Assembly: GCA_013359265.1 (NCBI GenBank)
Contig: JABWCD010000017.1
Coordinates: 1 to 64,000 of the forward strand
From: Candidatus Hydrogenedentota bacterium
Lineage (GTDB): Bacteria; Hydrogenedentota; Hydrogenedentia; Hydrogenedentales; SLHB01
Length of the DNA stretch: 64,000 nucleotides
Direction of reading: 5' to 3'
The notes under the pieces were generated by a model. The model was given only the letters and a program-made list of their open reading frames with translations. It made no database searches and had not been told where the DNA came from. The translations under genes were made by a program, and so were the position numbers. Of the stretch, positions 27,918 through 37,207 are shown piece by piece. Position 1 is the stretch's first letter. Each line of letters starts with the position of its first letter.

Positions 27918-29072
27918 ATGGATCGTTCATCAAGAACCGAAGACTTACCTGTTACCGGGCCGCGCTTTTACCGCCCGGAGCTGGACTGGCTGCGATTTGT
28001 GGCATTTCTGTTGGTGTTCACTGTGCACGTCATGCCACTCGAAGCCGGAGACTACACGGCGGCGGGAGTTCCGGCAGGGTTAGCGCACTATGTTCTCGTG
28101 CCATTCGCCAGATTCGGAGGGCACGGAGTTGACTTGTTCTTTGTATTGAGCGCATTCCTGATAACGGAATTGTTGCTGCGGGAACGTGACGCACTCGGAA
28201 CAATTCATGTCAAGGCATTTTACATTCGCCGGCTCCTTCGTATCTGGCCACTGTATTACTGCTACGTGCTCTTAACGTTTTCGTACGAACTTGCAATGAC
28301 TGACAATCCGTTCCTGTATTACGCGATGACCTTTGTGTTTGTCGGGAACTGGTACGCGGTACTCTGGGGTGAGATACCGACAATCACCGGGCATCTTTGG
28401 ACAATCTCCGTGGAAGAGCAGTTCTATCTGGTGTGGCCGCTTCTCATACGTTGGACGCGTCCCACCGTACTCCTTTCGTCGTTCGTGGGATTGTTCCTAT
28501 GCTCCACCCTGTACCGATTGGTGGTTACCATCGACGCTCCGGACTTCAATGTTGCGGCGCATCAAAGCACTATTACGCGGATGGACTGTTTTGCCCTCGG
28601 AGGGATGCTGGCGTACGGGCTGCATCGCTGGCCCGCATCCTTTCCGGCGGCCGCACGGTGCGGAATGATTGCGGCCGGTGTCAGCATGTTTGCGCTGGTG
28701 GCCGCGGGCCGGGGATTCCTGGTTGGGATTCCGGTCACTTGGATGTATTCATGTGCGGCGACGGGCAGCATGCTGCTTGTGGCAAGCGCTGCGACGGCGC
28801 CGCCTCGAACCTATACATCGAGACTGCTTCGTGGAATTGCGTATCTTGGAAAGATTTCCTACGGACTCTACATTTGGCACATTATCGCGGGGCGAACCTC
28901 GCAGTACCTCTTGGCGCAAGTAACGCTAACGCCCAGCGTACGGCTTGTAGCCCACATGGTTCTTTCGGCGGCCGTCGTGCTTGCGCTTGCGGCGATTTCC
29001 TATGCGGTGCTCGAAAAACCGTTCCTGCGGATCAAGGAGCGGTTCGCGTTCGTGAAGTCCCGGCCGGTGTAG
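27918..29072 (+). CDS. Acyltransferase-3 family membrane protein (copy 3)
   Basis: A 384-residue paralogue, more diverged in the loops. It keeps YRPELDWLR, R-x10-H (RFVAFLLVFTVH), IRRLLRIWPLY, WTISVEEQFYLVWP and EKPFLRIK. ATG 27918 follows the stop of copy 2 directly. Three copies in one transcript may add different acyl groups or act at different positions of the glycan. The donor and acceptor cannot be read from the sequence. Confidence 0.88.
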   Translation: MDRSSRTEDLPVTGPRFYRPELDWLRFVAFLLVFTVHVMPLEAGDYTAAGVPAGLAHYVLVPFARFGGHGVDLFFVLSAFLITELLLRERDALGTIHVKAFYIRRLLRIWPLYYCYVLLTFSYELAMTDNPFLYYAMTFVFVGNWYAVLWGEIPTITGHLWTISVEEQFYLVWPLLIRWTRPTVLLSSFVGLFLCSTLYRLVVTIDAPDFNVAAHQSTITRMDCFALGGMLAYGLHRWPASFPAAARCGMIAAGVSMFALVAAGRGFLVGIPVTWMYSCAATGSMLLVASAATAPPRTYTSRLLRGIAYLGKISYGLYIWHIIAGRTSQYLLAQVTLTPSVRLVAHMVLSAAVVLALAAISYAVLEKPFLRIKERFAFVKSRPV

Positions 29073-29142
29073 GATGCGATCAAGCCGCCGAATCCAATTC
29101 AGGCGCGCTAATTGATTGCCGAACCCTGTATACGGCATCCTC

Positions 29143-29967
29143 ATGAGGGTCATGGGTGTGCAGGGTGGGAAAACGGGTGAGACCGGAACGCCGGGGCCGG
29201 GGTCTTCGCCGCGCGTAGTTGTTGTCGTGCCGACGTATAACGAGCGCGACAATATTCGGCCATTTCTATCGAAGCTGCTGCAATGCGTGCCGGACGCCCA
29301 CGTCCTGTTCGTGGACGACAATTCGCCGGACGGTACCGGCGAGGTCATTCAGGAGAGTATCGACGCGAATCCGGCGCACATCAGCATGTTGCGCCGCGAG
29401 GCAAAGAGCGGCCTGGGCGCGGCGTACGTCGCCGGGTATCTGCACGCGCTCGAGCGCTTCTCGAACGCGGAGTACTTCATCCAAATGGACGCCGATCTCA
29501 GCCACGACCCGGCGTATGTTCCGGACTTGTTGAACGCCATGGATTCCGCCGACGTGGCCGTCGGCTCGCGCTACGTGCACGGCGTAAGCATCGTGAATTG
29601 GCCCTTGCACCGGCTCCTGATCAGCCGCTTCGGCACGGGCTTCGCCAAACTCGTGACGGGCATGCCGATCACCGATCTCACGTCGGGTTTCAAATGTTAT
29701 CGGGCCGATGTGCTGCGCGCGATGGACCTGACGAAAATCCGTGCGAATGGGTATGTTTTTCAGGTGGAAACCGTGTTCCGCGCATGGCGAATGGGGTACC
29801 GGTTGAAGGATGTGCCCATCATCTTTTACGAACGCACTACCGGCGTGTCGAAAATGAACCTGGATATCGCGTTCGAGGCATTTCTCGTCGTGTTGCGTCT
29901 CGGAGCAGAGCGCCTCTTCTCCCCCACGTCCATGCCCGCCGCGCGCGACCACTCGCGCGGGAGTTGA
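29143..29967 (+). CDS. GT2 polyprenyl-phosphate sugar synthase (dolichol-P-mannose synthase-like)
   Basis: A 274-residue soluble GT-A enzyme. It shows VVVPTYNERDNI, VDDNSPDGT, the DxD-like MDADLSHDP, GSRYV and the acceptor region ITDLTSGFKCYR, all typical of DPM1/Ppm1-type enzymes that transfer a sugar from an NDP-sugar to a polyprenyl phosphate. There is no C-terminal membrane or GtrA domain. ATG 29143 is chosen; ATG 29152 and TTG 29116 are alternatives. Its position directly ahead of three YfhO genes recalls CsbB with YfhO, so it may charge the lipid carrier they use. Confidence 0.85.
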   Translation: MRVMGVQGGKTGETGTPGPGSSPRVVVVVPTYNERDNIRPFLSKLLQCVPDAHVLFVDDNSPDGTGEVIQESIDANPAHISMLRREAKSGLGAAYVAGYLHALERFSNAEYFIQMDADLSHDPAYVPDLLNAMDSADVAVGSRYVHGVSIVNWPLHRLLISRFGTGFAKLVTGMPITDLTSGFKCYRADVLRAMDLTKIRANGYVFQVETVFRAWRMGYRLKDVPIIFYERTTGVSKMNLDIAFEAFLVVLRLGAERLFSPTSMPAARDHSRGS

Positions 29968-30032
29968 CGAATGCTTCCGTCCATTTTGTGCGTCGGCCTA
30001 CTGGGCGGCAGAAGACGCTGGGACACGCTGTA

Positions 30033-32501
30033 GTGCATGTAGGTCCGCCACGGCAGTGGTCCGCGCCGATTCGCGCAAGATCAATTCGCGAGTACGTCAT
30101 CCACGCGCTCCTCCTGGCAGTGCTGCTTGTGCCGGTATTTCCGGATGTGTTTCTGCGCGGCGAAGTAGCGTTTCCCGCAAACGTCATCTATCTCTACGCG
30201 CCGTGGCGCGCGCACATGCCACCCGATCTTGAACCTCAGAACATGGTCCTTGAGACCCCGCGTCAGGCGAACGCATGGTACTACCTGACCGCGAAGGCGA
30301 TGTGCGAGGGCGAATGGCCGTTATGGAACCCGTATCAGTTTATGGGAGTGCCGCTGATTGGCTCGTACCAGACCGCGATTTTTTACCCGCCCCGCCTCAT
30401 GTTCCTCCTGATCGACGATCTCTACGTGGCGTTCACGCTGTTCATTTTGTCGAAGCTGTGGCTGGGCGGAATGCTGGCGTACGTGTGCGCGAGGTACGTC
30501 TCGCTGCCGCCGGCCTACGCGCGTTTCGTTTCGATCGCGTACATGTTCGGCGGCTACATGATCACGTGGTGCAGCTATACGACGGTCGATTCGATGGCAT
30601 GGGCGCCGCTGCTATACACCGGTTTGGAGATGCTGGTGGAAGGGCGATGGCGGCGCGGGTTCGCTGCGAGTTTCGTCTCTGCGACGATGATGGCGTTCGC
30701 GGCCGGCGCGCAACACACGCTCACGTTCTCGCTCATGCTCGGCCTGTATTTCTTAGTGCGGCTCGCCGCGTTGCGCTCGCCGGCGCACGCGTTGCGCGCG
30801 ATAGGGACCGCCGCGGGCGCCGGGGGCGCCGCGCTGCTCGTCACCTCGATACAGATTCTGCCCTTCGTGGAGACGCTCCGCTTGAGCGAGTCTGTGCTCG
30901 ACACGGTTTTCAAGGACAGCGCGAGCAACTACTACCTGTCGCCGCTGGACATCCCGGTCTTGTGGACGCCGGCCTACTTCGGCACGAACTTGCACGGAAA
31001 CTATTGGGGCCGGATGAACGCGTTGTACGTGATGATGGCGTACATCGGCGTCGCCTGCTGGCTGGGGGCGGCGTTGTCGTTTCGGGGCGAGGGTTTTACA
31101 CCCGTGGCCCGCGCGCGCGTCCGCGCGCTTCAGGTCACGTCGGTCGCGGCAATGTGGTTCGCGTTCAGTCTTCCCGGGGCGGCGCTGGTGTTGTCGTTGC
31201 CGCTATTCGACAAGGTCCGGCTGATTTATTTCCTTTCCTTCTTCATATTCGGCGTACCGTTGTTTACTGCGTTCGCGCTGCAACGTTGGTATGAATCCCG
31301 GGCCGAGTTCCGGCAGTTCGTACCCGCGGCGCTGCTCGCCACGATTATCGTCGTAATCACTATCGTTCACCTGTGGTCGAGCGGACCTGAACTTGCCGAG
31401 CATGACCGCGCCATGACTGCGCATGGCACGCTGCTGAAGGACCTGCTTGTCGACAGCAAGGCGGGTGTGCCCCTCGAGCCGATGGACGGCGGCCTTGACG
31501 GCTACGTGTGGAAGCAAGTGTTTTGGACGATTGGGATGTTGGCGCTTTCGCTCGCGTGCCTCGCATTGGCCTTCGCACAGCGGTTTCGACGCTTCGGTAT
31601 CATCGCAATCTCGGGCGCGCTTGCGATTGACTTGTTGTCCGCATGGCATGGCATGCAGCCGACCTCGCCTCGGTCCCATGTATTTCCGCCAATGCCGCTG
31701 TTCGAGGAAATACAGCAACGCGGGCACCCGTACAGGGTATCGGTGCTGGAACTCGTCGCCAGCGCCCTGCCAATTGTTTACGACATCGAGGAGTCGGAGG
31801 GGTACGACACCATTGTCCCGCGGCGCTACGCGAAAGTCCTGATCGACCAACTCACGCCATCGGGCCGGGCCGCATTCGAGCCGGCGCTCGCCACACCGTG
31901 CTACTTTTTTCCGGCGCCGCGGGCAGGCGAAGCAAAAGTACCGCCGGGTTACGAAATCGAGTTCGTTCGTGACGATGTAATCGTGGCGAAGAACACCCGT
32001 GCGTTGCCGCGGGCCCGGTTGGTTGGCGGTGTGGAGCGGCACGATTCGGTTGAGTCCATGTTGGCGCGCATCAATTCGACCAATTTCGATCCTACGAATC
32101 TCGCGCTCGTGGAAGGGGAAGATGCGCCGCCCAATCGGACCTCGGCAGGCGGGCCGCCCGGCGAGGCGCGCGTTACCCGGTGGGATTGGAATGGCGTCGA
32201 CGTGGAGTTCGAAGCAACCGAGGATGCCGTGCTGGTCCTGGCCGAGTCGTATTACCCCGGCTGGGAAGCGACGTTGGACCAGTCTACGCCGTTGAGCATC
32301 TTTCCCGTATACCACCTTATGAGGGGCGTCGAGGCGCCCGCCGGTCGTCATACGGTTTCGTTTCGCTATCGTCCACCGCTGTTCCGCATGGGGGCTTGGT
32401 TGTCCGTCGCCTCGCTCGCCGGAATGCTTGCGTGCGCGACTGCGGTGCTGTACAAGGGGGCCGCGAAACGACGGGCGACTCGATGCATTTCCAATCCGTA
32501 A
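30033..32501 (+). CDS. YfhO-family membrane glycosyltransferase (copy 3)
   Basis: An 822-residue protein with the YfhO first loop (LRGEVAFPANVIYLYAPW, WPLWNPYQFMGVPL), about twelve membrane segments and the C-terminal outer domain SYYPGWEATLD..FPVYHLMRGV. The start is uncertain: GTG 30033 is chosen because it gives an N-terminus like those of copies 4 and 5 (SIREYVIHALLL). TTG 29964, overlapping the GT2 stop, and GTG 29988 are alternatives. It overlaps copy 4 by 19 bp. Confidence 0.75.
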   Translation: MHVGPPRQWSAPIRARSIREYVIHALLLAVLLVPVFPDVFLRGEVAFPANVIYLYAPWRAHMPPDLEPQNMVLETPRQANAWYYLTAKAMCEGEWPLWNPYQFMGVPLIGSYQTAIFYPPRLMFLLIDDLYVAFTLFILSKLWLGGMLAYVCARYVSLPPAYARFVSIAYMFGGYMITWCSYTTVDSMAWAPLLYTGLEMLVEGRWRRGFAASFVSATMMAFAAGAQHTLTFSLMLGLYFLVRLAALRSPAHALRAIGTAAGAGGAALLVTSIQILPFVETLRLSESVLDTVFKDSASNYYLSPLDIPVLWTPAYFGTNLHGNYWGRMNALYVMMAYIGVACWLGAALSFRGEGFTPVARARVRALQVTSVAAMWFAFSLPGAALVLSLPLFDKVRLIYFLSFFIFGVPLFTAFALQRWYESRAEFRQFVPAALLATIIVVITIVHLWSSGPELAEHDRAMTAHGTLLKDLLVDSKAGVPLEPMDGGLDGYVWKQVFWTIGMLALSLACLALAFAQRFRRFGIIAISGALAIDLLSAWHGMQPTSPRSHVFPPMPLFEEIQQRGHPYRVSVLELVASALPIVYDIEESEGYDTIVPRRYAKVLIDQLTPSGRAAFEPALATPCYFFPAPRAGEAKVPPGYEIEFVRDDVIVAKNTRALPRARLVGGVERHDSVESMLARINSTNFDPTNLALVEGEDAPPNRTSAGGPPGEARVTRWDWNGVDVEFEATEDAVLVLAESYYPGWEATLDQSTPLSIFPVYHLMRGVEAPAGRHTVSFRYRPPLFRMGAWLSVASLAGMLACATAVLYKGAAKRRATRCISNP

Positions 32502-34843
32502 AGCCGTATCTCGTTCACGCGGTCCTCGTGGCCGTTGTGCTGGCGCCTTTCTTCCCGGGCGTTTTCCTTCGCGGGGAAGTACTGGTGCCTATGTCGCACA
32601 TGTACGAGAAAGCGCCATGGTCGGCACACAGGCCGGCCGATCTCGCCGATCAGAACCCGCTCGGATCGGAAGTCACGGCGGCGGTCTGCGTCTGGTACAA
32701 ACTTGCGAACGACGCATTCGACCGTGGCGAATGGCCGCTGTGGAATCCGTACCAGTTCATGGGCGTCCCGCTGATTGGGAATTTTCAGAGCGCCGTGTTC
32801 TACCCGCCACGGCTGATCTTTCGCGCAATGGACGACCCGTACGCTGCGATGACGTTCTATATCTTGGTCCGCTTTTGGTTGTGCGGATTCAACGCATTCG
32901 TGGCCGCGCGCATGCTGGGGCTTCGGTCGCCGTACGCCAACCTGTTTTCATTTCTCTTCATGCTCGCGGGGTACAACCAGCTTTGGACATTCTATCCGCC
33001 GCCGGACGTAATGGCCTGGCTGCCGCTGCTCCTGGCGGGGGCGGAGTTGCTGTTGAACATGCGGTACCGCGCGGGCGCCGCGATCTTGACCATCGCGATG
33101 ACCATGTCCATTCTCGCGGGGCATCCGTCGACGGTAATGCTCGGCTGCATCGGTCTCGCGCTTTATGCGCTATTCCGGCTGGCAGCTTCACGGGGACTGT
33201 GGCGACATACCTTCGCGTGCGCGCTGTGCGCCGCGGGAGCGTTCGCTCTGGCGCTGGCGGTGTCCGCCATTCAGGTGTTGCCGTTCATCGAGTATTTGCC
33301 GGAAACGGAGTATTTTATCGACCGTTTTTTCCCGGAAGGCGCGGCACATTACACGTATTCGGGCTACGATCTGCTGGGACTCTTTGGTTCCCGAATGGTC
33401 GGCACACAACATGACGGCAATTTCTGGGGGGTGACGAACCACACGTACACCGGCATGTTGTACGTTGGCATCACGACCTGGGTATTGCTGTCGCTGATTG
33501 CGTCGCGCATACCGCTGGACTTCACCGCACGGTCCCGCGTCGTGTCGTACATGGCGGCGTCCGCCATCTGCCTGTATCTGGCAAGCGACATGCCCTTGAC
33601 GGAGTTCGTCCGGCGCCTGCCGATCATCAGCGGCACGCGGCCCGCATATTTCTTCGCGTTTCCGACCGCGGCGCTGCCGCTCGTCGCAGCGCTTTCCTTA
33701 CAGTCGTGGGTCAATGGGGGCGCGCCGGTACACAGCCTGGTCCGGCCGGCCCTTTTCACGGGGGCGGGGGCACTGTTGATCGGCGTTGTTATCTTGACCG
33801 CGCCATACTTGTCGGACGGGTACATCGAACAGATCGATAAAGACGTCGAACTTGGCCCGTTCGTGACCACGCGGTGGGCCATCGCAGTGGCCATCGGGGG
33901 CGGCGTACTGCTCGCACTGGTCCAGTGTGGCCGGAGCGCGGGCCGCGCGCACTATTGTGTCTGGGCGCTTTGTGCGCTATGCGTACTGGACCAGTCGATC
34001 GCGATGTGGGGCGTAATGGCGTCAACGCCGCGCCGATACGTCGTGCCCGAAACGCAGGTCACCGATCTTCTGTTATCGCAGGAGCAACCATGCCGCGTGC
34101 GATACAACCCGGAGGAAATACGGAGCGGCTATTTTACGCTGTACGGCATCGAGGAATTGGGCGGTTACGACGCCGTGTACCCAAAACGGTTCAAACCATA
34201 CTACGACTCGTTGAACACAGCGCCCGGCGCCCCGGTCGACGCGTTGCTGTCCTGCGGCGCGGCGGTATTTCGCGATAGCGCGCCCATACCGGACAGTTAT
34301 GAACCGATTGTGACGACCGAAGGCGTCACCGTCGCACGGTATACCCAAACGCTTCCGCGCGCGCGGCTCGTCGGGTCGATGCGGCACTTTGCGACGCCGG
34401 AAGAGATGTTCAAGGCGATGAACGAACCGGATTTTGACCCGGAGCATGTCGTCTATACCGACACACCGACCGGTGTCACGATGTCCGCGCAGGGCGAATC
34501 GCCGCCAGGCAATGCCTCGATCGTCGAGTGGAAAAGTCAATACGTTCGCGTCGATGCGAATGCGAACAGCGAATGCATACTCGTGCTCGCGGATGGATAC
34601 GCGCCCGGTTGGGAAGCCACGGTCGACGGCAAACCGGCAGAGGTCTTTCCCGCGTACCACATCTACCGCGGCGTCCATTTGTCGCCCGGCGATCATACGG
34701 TGGATTTCCGCTACCGTCCTGCGGGATTTCGTGCCGGGCAGATTGTCTCGTACGTGGGTTTGGCTGTTTCCGGGACGTTTGCCGCCGCAGTGCTGTCGTA
34801 CCAGCGGAAGCGGCGCGGCCAGCGTGTGATGGGCCAATCGTGA
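32483..34843 (+). CDS. YfhO-family membrane glycosyltransferase (copy 4)
   Basis: A 786-residue paralogue of copies 3 and 5. The first loop has FLRGEVLVPMSHMYEKAPW and WPLWNPYQFMGVPLIGNFQ; membrane segments fill residues about 10-530. The C-terminal outer domain carries GYAPGWEATVDG, FPAYHIYRGV and FRYRP. It is closest to copy 5, sharing HWTFYPPPDVMAW-like and EELGGYDAVYPKRF-like blocks. ATG 32483 overlaps the end of copy 3; copy 5 follows 12 bp after its stop. Confidence 0.82.
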   Translation: MHFQSVKPYLVHAVLVAVVLAPFFPGVFLRGEVLVPMSHMYEKAPWSAHRPADLADQNPLGSEVTAAVCVWYKLANDAFDRGEWPLWNPYQFMGVPLIGNFQSAVFYPPRLIFRAMDDPYAAMTFYILVRFWLCGFNAFVAARMLGLRSPYANLFSFLFMLAGYNQLWTFYPPPDVMAWLPLLLAGAELLLNMRYRAGAAILTIAMTMSILAGHPSTVMLGCIGLALYALFRLAASRGLWRHTFACALCAAGAFALALAVSAIQVLPFIEYLPETEYFIDRFFPEGAAHYTYSGYDLLGLFGSRMVGTQHDGNFWGVTNHTYTGMLYVGITTWVLLSLIASRIPLDFTARSRVVSYMAASAICLYLASDMPLTEFVRRLPIISGTRPAYFFAFPTAALPLVAALSLQSWVNGGAPVHSLVRPALFTGAGALLIGVVILTAPYLSDGYIEQIDKDVELGPFVTTRWAIAVAIGGGVLLALVQCGRSAGRAHYCVWALCALCVLDQSIAMWGVMASTPRRYVVPETQVTDLLLSQEQPCRVRYNPEEIRSGYFTLYGIEELGGYDAVYPKRFKPYYDSLNTAPGAPVDALLSCGAAVFRDSAPIPDSYEPIVTTEGVTVARYTQTLPRARLVGSMRHFATPEEMFKAMNEPDFDPEHVVYTDTPTGVTMSAQGESPPGNASIVEWKSQYVRVDANANSECILVLADGYAPGWEATVDGKPAEVFPAYHIYRGVHLSPGDHTVDFRYRPAGFRAGQIVSYVGLAVSGTFAAAVLSYQRKRRGQRVMGQS

Positions 34844-34855
34844 GGCAGCGCCTGC

Positions 34856-37207
34856 ATGCGCGTTCGTAGCTTGTCGCAATACGTGATCCAGGCGGCGCTG
34901 CTCGTGGCCGCCCTCGTTCCCATTTATCCCGGGGTATTCCTGCGCGGCGAGATACTGTTGCCGATCGACAATCTGTATGAAGTGCCGCCGTGGTTCGCGC
35001 ATCGTCCCGCGGATCCAGGTTACGAGAATCCTACCGCCGCGGAGGCGACGGTCGCGGCAGCGGCGTGGTATTCGCTCACCGACGCGGCCTTCGATCGCGG
35101 TGAGGTGCCGCTGTGGAATCCCTACCAATTCACTGGTGCGCCACTGCTTGGAGATATGCAGACCGCGGTGTTTTACCCGCCGCGTCTCCTGTTCCGGCTG
35201 GTGGGCGACACGTATGTGGCGATGACGGTCTATTTCCTGCTTCGCCTTTGGCTTTGCGGTTTTAACGCGTTCATCGCCGCGCGAATTCTCGGGCTGCGTG
35301 TTCCCTTCGCGAACCTCTATTCGATTCTGTTCATGCTCGCGGGATACAACCTGCACTGGACATTCTATCCGCCACCCGATGTCATGGCGTGGCTTCCGCT
35401 GCTGTTTGCCGGTGTCGAGTCAATACTGATCGGAAGATACCGCACCGGCGTTGCATTGACGGTCGTATCAGCAACGATGGGGATTCTTGCGGCCCATCCG
35501 TCGACGCTCCTGCTTGGTTGCATCGGAATCTTGTTATATGCACTACTCAGGCTCGCGACATCGAGGCCCACGCTTCGTCATATCGCACTCTCCGCATCGA
35601 GCGCCTTAGTCGCGTTTGTAATGGCATTCGCGCTTGCGGCCGTACAGGTGTTGCCGTTTGCCGAGTATCTGCCCCACGCGGCCCGGCTCACGAACATGGC
35701 TGGGTCGCGGCCGTTGGAGTCGTATCGCTACTCGATATTCGACCTGCTTTGCCTCTGGGGCGGGCGCATGCGGGGCACCGGCTGGGACCAGAACCTTTGG
35801 GGCACGAATCCGCACACCTACATCGGCATGCTGTACCTTGGCATGACGGCGTGGGTGTGCCTTTCCTTGCTGACGCGCCGCCCTATCGCCGATCCGCTTT
35901 TTCGGCTTCGGACACGCGTGCTGCTCGTTGTCTCATTCATTTGTTTCTACTGCGCGACCGAGTTCCCTCTGGCGCCGATCGTCCATGCACTCCCGGTAAT
36001 CCGTGAGAGCCGACCTGCGTATTTCCTTGCGTTCCCGACGCTGGCCTTACCACTCTGCGCCGTCGTGGCGCTGCAAGCGTGGATCGATGCAAGACCCTCC
36101 ACGCGGGACCTCAGAACGCCTGCCATTTCGATTGCGGTTTTGGGTCTGCTGATCGGCGCGATCGCCGTGTCAGCACCGTACCTTTCCCTCGAATACGCCA
36201 CGATCATCAGCGAAGGGGCCGACCTGGGTACATACACGGTAACGCAATACGGAATTGCCGTCGCTCTCGCGTGCGCGGCATTTCTGCTCTTGGCGCAGTG
36301 CGTGCGCCACCCCAATCGAACGGGGACCGTCGCCGGTGCGCTCTGTGTCCTTGCGATCCTGGACCAAGCCCAAGCAATGCGCGGAGTAATTCCGTCGAAT
36401 CCCCGGTCGTATATGGCGCCGCGGACGCAGGTCACCGAATTCCTGCGCGCCATCCCGCCGCCGTGCCGGGTGCGATTCGATCCGTGCGGCGCCCGGAGCG
36501 GCTATCCCGCCCTCTACAGTATCGAGGAATACGGCGGTTACGACGCCATCTTTCCGATTCGCTTCAAGCGGTTCTACGACTCGCTGGATTTCACACCGGG
36601 CTCTACCGCCGACGCGTTGCTCTCGTGCGACTACACGCTGTTTGCACAGGGCCAGCCGCTGCCCGCGGCGTACCGCCCCGTATTTGAGGCCGAAGGAACA
36701 ATCGTCGCGGAGCGCACCGATCCGATACCCCGCGCACGCCTCGTGGACGCAGTAGTCGTGTTCCCGTCGACCGAAGCGATGTTCGATGCCATGAAACAGC
36801 CGGACTTTAATCCGCGTGGTACCGCGTATACCGATAGTGCGACGGATTTTGATCTTCCGGAACTCGACGATACGCCTACGGGCGAAGCGGTGATCGAGGA
36901 GTGGCGATCGCAATTAGTCCGAATTCGCGCTCACGCGCAAAAGGAATGCGCGCTTGTATTGGCGGATGCTTATTTCCCGGGCTGGGAGGCGACGGTAGAT
37001 GGAGCGCCGGCCACAATCTTCCCGGCGTATCACCTGTTCCGCGGCGTACACGTTCCGCAGGGCGAACATATCATCGAGTTCACATACCGCCCGGCGAGCT
37101 TTCGTTACGGGCTATTCATCTCCTTCGTAGCCTTGGCAATTGCGTGTCCGGTCGCACTGCTGTTGTTGGTGCGACAACGGGGAACTGTCACGCTAATTCA
37201 AACGTGA
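34856..37207 (+). CDS. YfhO-family membrane glycosyltransferase (copy 5)
   Basis: A 783-residue protein, the third in the tandem YfhO run. It has FLRGEILLPIDNLYEVPPW and VPLWNPYQFTGAPLLGDMQ in the first loop, about twelve membrane segments, and the C-terminal AYFPGWEATVDG..FPAYHLFRGV block. GAGG stands about 10 nt before the ATG. Its 3' end overlaps the convergent lyase-like gene by 15 bp. Confidence 0.82.
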   Translation: MRVRSLSQYVIQAALLVAALVPIYPGVFLRGEILLPIDNLYEVPPWFAHRPADPGYENPTAAEATVAAAAWYSLTDAAFDRGEVPLWNPYQFTGAPLLGDMQTAVFYPPRLLFRLVGDTYVAMTVYFLLRLWLCGFNAFIAARILGLRVPFANLYSILFMLAGYNLHWTFYPPPDVMAWLPLLFAGVESILIGRYRTGVALTVVSATMGILAAHPSTLLLGCIGILLYALLRLATSRPTLRHIALSASSALVAFVMAFALAAVQVLPFAEYLPHAARLTNMAGSRPLESYRYSIFDLLCLWGGRMRGTGWDQNLWGTNPHTYIGMLYLGMTAWVCLSLLTRRPIADPLFRLRTRVLLVVSFICFYCATEFPLAPIVHALPVIRESRPAYFLAFPTLALPLCAVVALQAWIDARPSTRDLRTPAISIAVLGLLIGAIAVSAPYLSLEYATIISEGADLGTYTVTQYGIAVALACAAFLLLAQCVRHPNRTGTVAGALCVLAILDQAQAMRGVIPSNPRSYMAPRTQVTEFLRAIPPPCRVRFDPCGARSGYPALYSIEEYGGYDAIFPIRFKRFYDSLDFTPGSTADALLSCDYTLFAQGQPLPAAYRPVFEAEGTIVAERTDPIPRARLVDAVVVFPSTEAMFDAMKQPDFNPRGTAYTDSATDFDLPELDDTPTGEAVIEEWRSQLVRIRAHAQKECALVLADAYFPGWEATVDGAPATIFPAYHLFRGVHVPQGEHIIEFTYRPASFRYGLFISFVALAIACPVALLLLVRQRGTVTLIQT

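Noticed and set aside
29283-30032. Extension of YfhO copy 3 back into the GT2 gene
   Set aside because: It overlaps a well-defined GT2 gene in another frame and has no YfhO similarity.
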